From Bacteroidota bacterium (GTDB lineage: Bacteria > Bacteroidota > Bacteroidia > Bacteroidales > Rikenellaceae): a stretch of DNA of 7,425 nucleotides. Made by a program: the position numbers and the translations under genes. Positions 6,183 to 7,425 of this stretch are shown here, in pieces (positions within the stretch are counted from its first letter, which is position 1; every line of letters begins with the position of its first letter). Location of the stretch: contig JAEZPN010000015.1 in the NCBI GenBank assembly GCA_023413645.1, positions 1 through 7,425 on the forward strand, read 5' to 3'. The notes below the pieces were generated by a model. The model ran no database searches. It worked only from the letters and a program-made list of their open reading frames with translations, and was not told the DNA's origin.

Positions 6183-7049
6183 ATGAAAAAGATTTTTACT
6201 ATACTTCTCGCTGCGGTGTTTGTATCCCTTGCGTTGGATGCCTCGGCACAGCAGGTCGTAAAGCAACGTATCGGAACATACAAGGAGAGTGGCAATGTCG
6301 TTGTTAGCGAGGCCACCACAACCCTCGTCGTTGACCTCACTGTCGAGTGCGAGGAGTTCGAGGCGGGAGTATATGCTCGCTATGCGCAGAAGTACTTCGG
6401 TAAGCGTGCCTCGCTCGTTAGCCGCCTATCGTACAACATCGTCGGTGGTGACGTCGCAGTGCTCGATGCCCCATGCTACTATGCAGCACCCGCAAACACC
6501 GCAACAGAGAGTCTTGTTAGTGCAGGTGATGAGGTTTCGGTAGACCGCCTTGAAGAGGGTGAGATAGCGCAGGAGAGCGCAGCAAAGCAGGCTGCAGAGC
6601 GTATCTTCGAGCTTCGCACAGCGCGTCTGGATATCATCCTTGGTGAGTATGGCGATGGCGTGTATGGCGCAGGACTCGAGGCAGCACTTAAGGAGATTGA
6701 GCGCCTTGAGGGCGAGTACTTCAAACTCTTCTACGGTACACGCACCGTAACTACTACAACACACCGCTACACCATGCCCGTATCGGCAGATATGCCTAAC
6801 ACTGTCATCGCACGCTTCAACAGCGAGGAGGGCCTCCTTGCCAAGGACAACGTGGCGGGTGACATCATTATGGTCTCTATCACGCCTTCGGATATGATAT
6901 ATCCCGCAAGCAACATAAAGGGCACTGTGGCATACCGCTATGCTAACAACGCTACTGTCGTAGTGAGCCATGCGCAGGAGAAGCTCGCTACGCGCGTGCT
7001 CCCCATCTTCGAGTTTGGCGAGACCGTATATTTCACAATGCCTAAGTAG
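6183..7049 (+). CDS. Secreted DUF4831 family protein
   Basis: A 288-residue exported protein of unknown function. The N-terminus has a clear signal peptide: MKK, a hydrophobic core (about 4-19) and a likely signal peptidase I cut after DASA (19-22); no lipobox Cys is present. DUF4831-like features are the early beta-rich segment, YARYAQKYFG (64-73), the helical AAERIFELRTARLDI (137-151) and YFKLFYGT (179-186). It probably works in the periplasm or at the envelope. An upstream in-frame ATG at 6129 is rejected: it would add 18 residues before the signal peptide and would lie upstream of the promoter -7 box. The gene has its own promoter and is followed after 1 nt by the next gene. Confidence 0.87.
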   Translation: MKKIFTILLAAVFVSLALDASAQQVVKQRIGTYKESGNVVVSEATTTLVVDLTVECEEFEAGVYARYAQKYFGKRASLVSRLSYNIVGGDVAVLDAPCYYAAPANTATESLVSAGDEVSVDRLEEGEIAQESAAKQAAERIFELRTARLDIILGEYGDGVYGAGLEAALKEIERLEGEYFKLFYGTRTVTTTTHRYTMPVSADMPNTVIARFNSEEGLLAKDNVAGDIIMVSITPSDMIYPASNIKGTVAYRYANNATVVVSHAQEKLATRVLPIFEFGETVYFTMPK

Positions 7050-7050
7050 T

Positions 7051-7425
7051 ATGGATAACACCCAGAGGATGATAGCCCTTTTGGGCCGTGTGCGCAAAGA
7101 GATGAATGGCGCAGTGTCGGAGAGCATGGCTACCGATGGCGAGAACTATGGTCTTAACTATGGTGTTTCGATCGCTACGCTTCGCGAGATAGCCGCAACC
7201 GAGCAGCCCGACCACGACTTTGCTAAGTACCTATACCAGCAGCAGGTGCGTGAACTACGCCTTATTGCCTGCCACCTCGCTGAACCCGCAAAGGTAGACA
7301 TCCACGACTTCCCCTTCTGGGCACGTGGCATCCGCAATGCCGAGCTTGCAGAGGAGTTGGCTTTCGCACTACTCTCGAAGATATACGACATCAACTCGCT
7401 TATGGGCATCTGGACTACCGAGAGC
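7051..7425 (+). CDS. DNA alkylation repair-like protein (AlkD/HEAT family), 3' end cut by the window
   Basis: An open frame of 125 codons begins at ATG 7051, 1 nt after the DUF4831 stop, and runs to the window edge without a stop. The predicted start MDNTQRMIALLGRVRKEMNG and the following block YGLNYGVSIATLREIA (33-48), then the helical KYLYQQQVRELRLIACHLA and FPFWARGI, resemble the HEAT-like helical repeats of Bacteroidota DNA alkylation repair proteins related to AlkD. AlkD removes bulky alkylated bases such as 3- and 7-alkylpurines. The catalytic residues of AlkD cannot be checked because the C-terminal part is outside the window. It is translated with, and probably coupled to, the DUF4831 gene. 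Confidence 0.72.
   Translation, partial: MDNTQRMIALLGRVRKEMNGAVSESMATDGENYGLNYGVSIATLREIAATEQPDHDFAKYLYQQQVRELRLIACHLAEPAKVDIHDFPFWARGIRNAELAEELAFALLSKIYDINSLMGIWTTES

Noticed and set aside
6426..7127. Long antisense open frame (233 codons) on the minus strand
   Set aside because: It lies wholly across the DUF4831 gene and the start of the next gene, is rich in Cys and His as antisense translations often are, and shows no recognisable domain. The sense gene has a signal peptide and promoter.

Overview
This window looks like a chromosomal segment from a member of the Bacteroidales, possibly an Alistipes/Rikenellaceae-type gut bacterium. The order-level call is fairly firm. It rests on three promoters of the Bacteroidota form (TTTG, about 19-20 nt, TAnnTTTG), the absence of Shine-Dalgarno sequences, a Bacteroidota-type tyrosine recombinase, and a DUF4831 secreted protein. 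The genus is only a guess from base composition and gene style.

Left part (1-1640): an AT-rich flank with nested short repeats (about 35-97), then a 454-residue tyrosine recombinase on the minus strand (119-1483). Its leader holds an 11-bp tandem repeat and several small palindromes. This is probably the edge of an integrated mobile element or a recombinase-controlled locus whose remainder lies left of the window. The recombinase is the only clearly accessory gene here.

Middle (1640-2156): a complete minus-strand tRNA-Thr(GGU) unit with its own consensus promoter and a strong intrinsic terminator. Upstream of it is a minus-strand open stretch with coding character but no good start codon, probably the tail of a decayed gene. 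The promoter of the next operon follows. The tRNA reads towards the recombinase, an arrangement common where elements use tRNA 3' ends as attachment sites.

Right part (2157-7425): a tightly packed plus-strand block of housekeeping genes. One promoter at about 2130 appears to drive a short YbbR-like membrane protein, coaE (last step of coenzyme A synthesis), folP (folate synthesis), a LolD-type ABC ATPase, a TIGR02757/DUF2400 protein and a TrmN6-type tRNA methyltransferase. Spacings run from a 38-nt overlap to an 11-nt gap. A second promoter, whose upstream element overlaps the end of the methyltransferase gene, starts a unit with a secreted DUF4831 protein and, 1 nt later, a DNA-alkylation-repair-like (AlkD/HEAT) gene cut off by the window end. 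The products belong to different pathways (cofactors, lipoprotein export, tRNA modification), so this looks like a growth-related operon rather than one pathway.

I found no CRISPR array, toxin-antitoxin pair, defence system or clearly new system. The points most worth a second look are the recombinase with its repeat-rich flanks, the gene remnant, and the short YbbR next to folP without a visible diadenylate cyclase gene.
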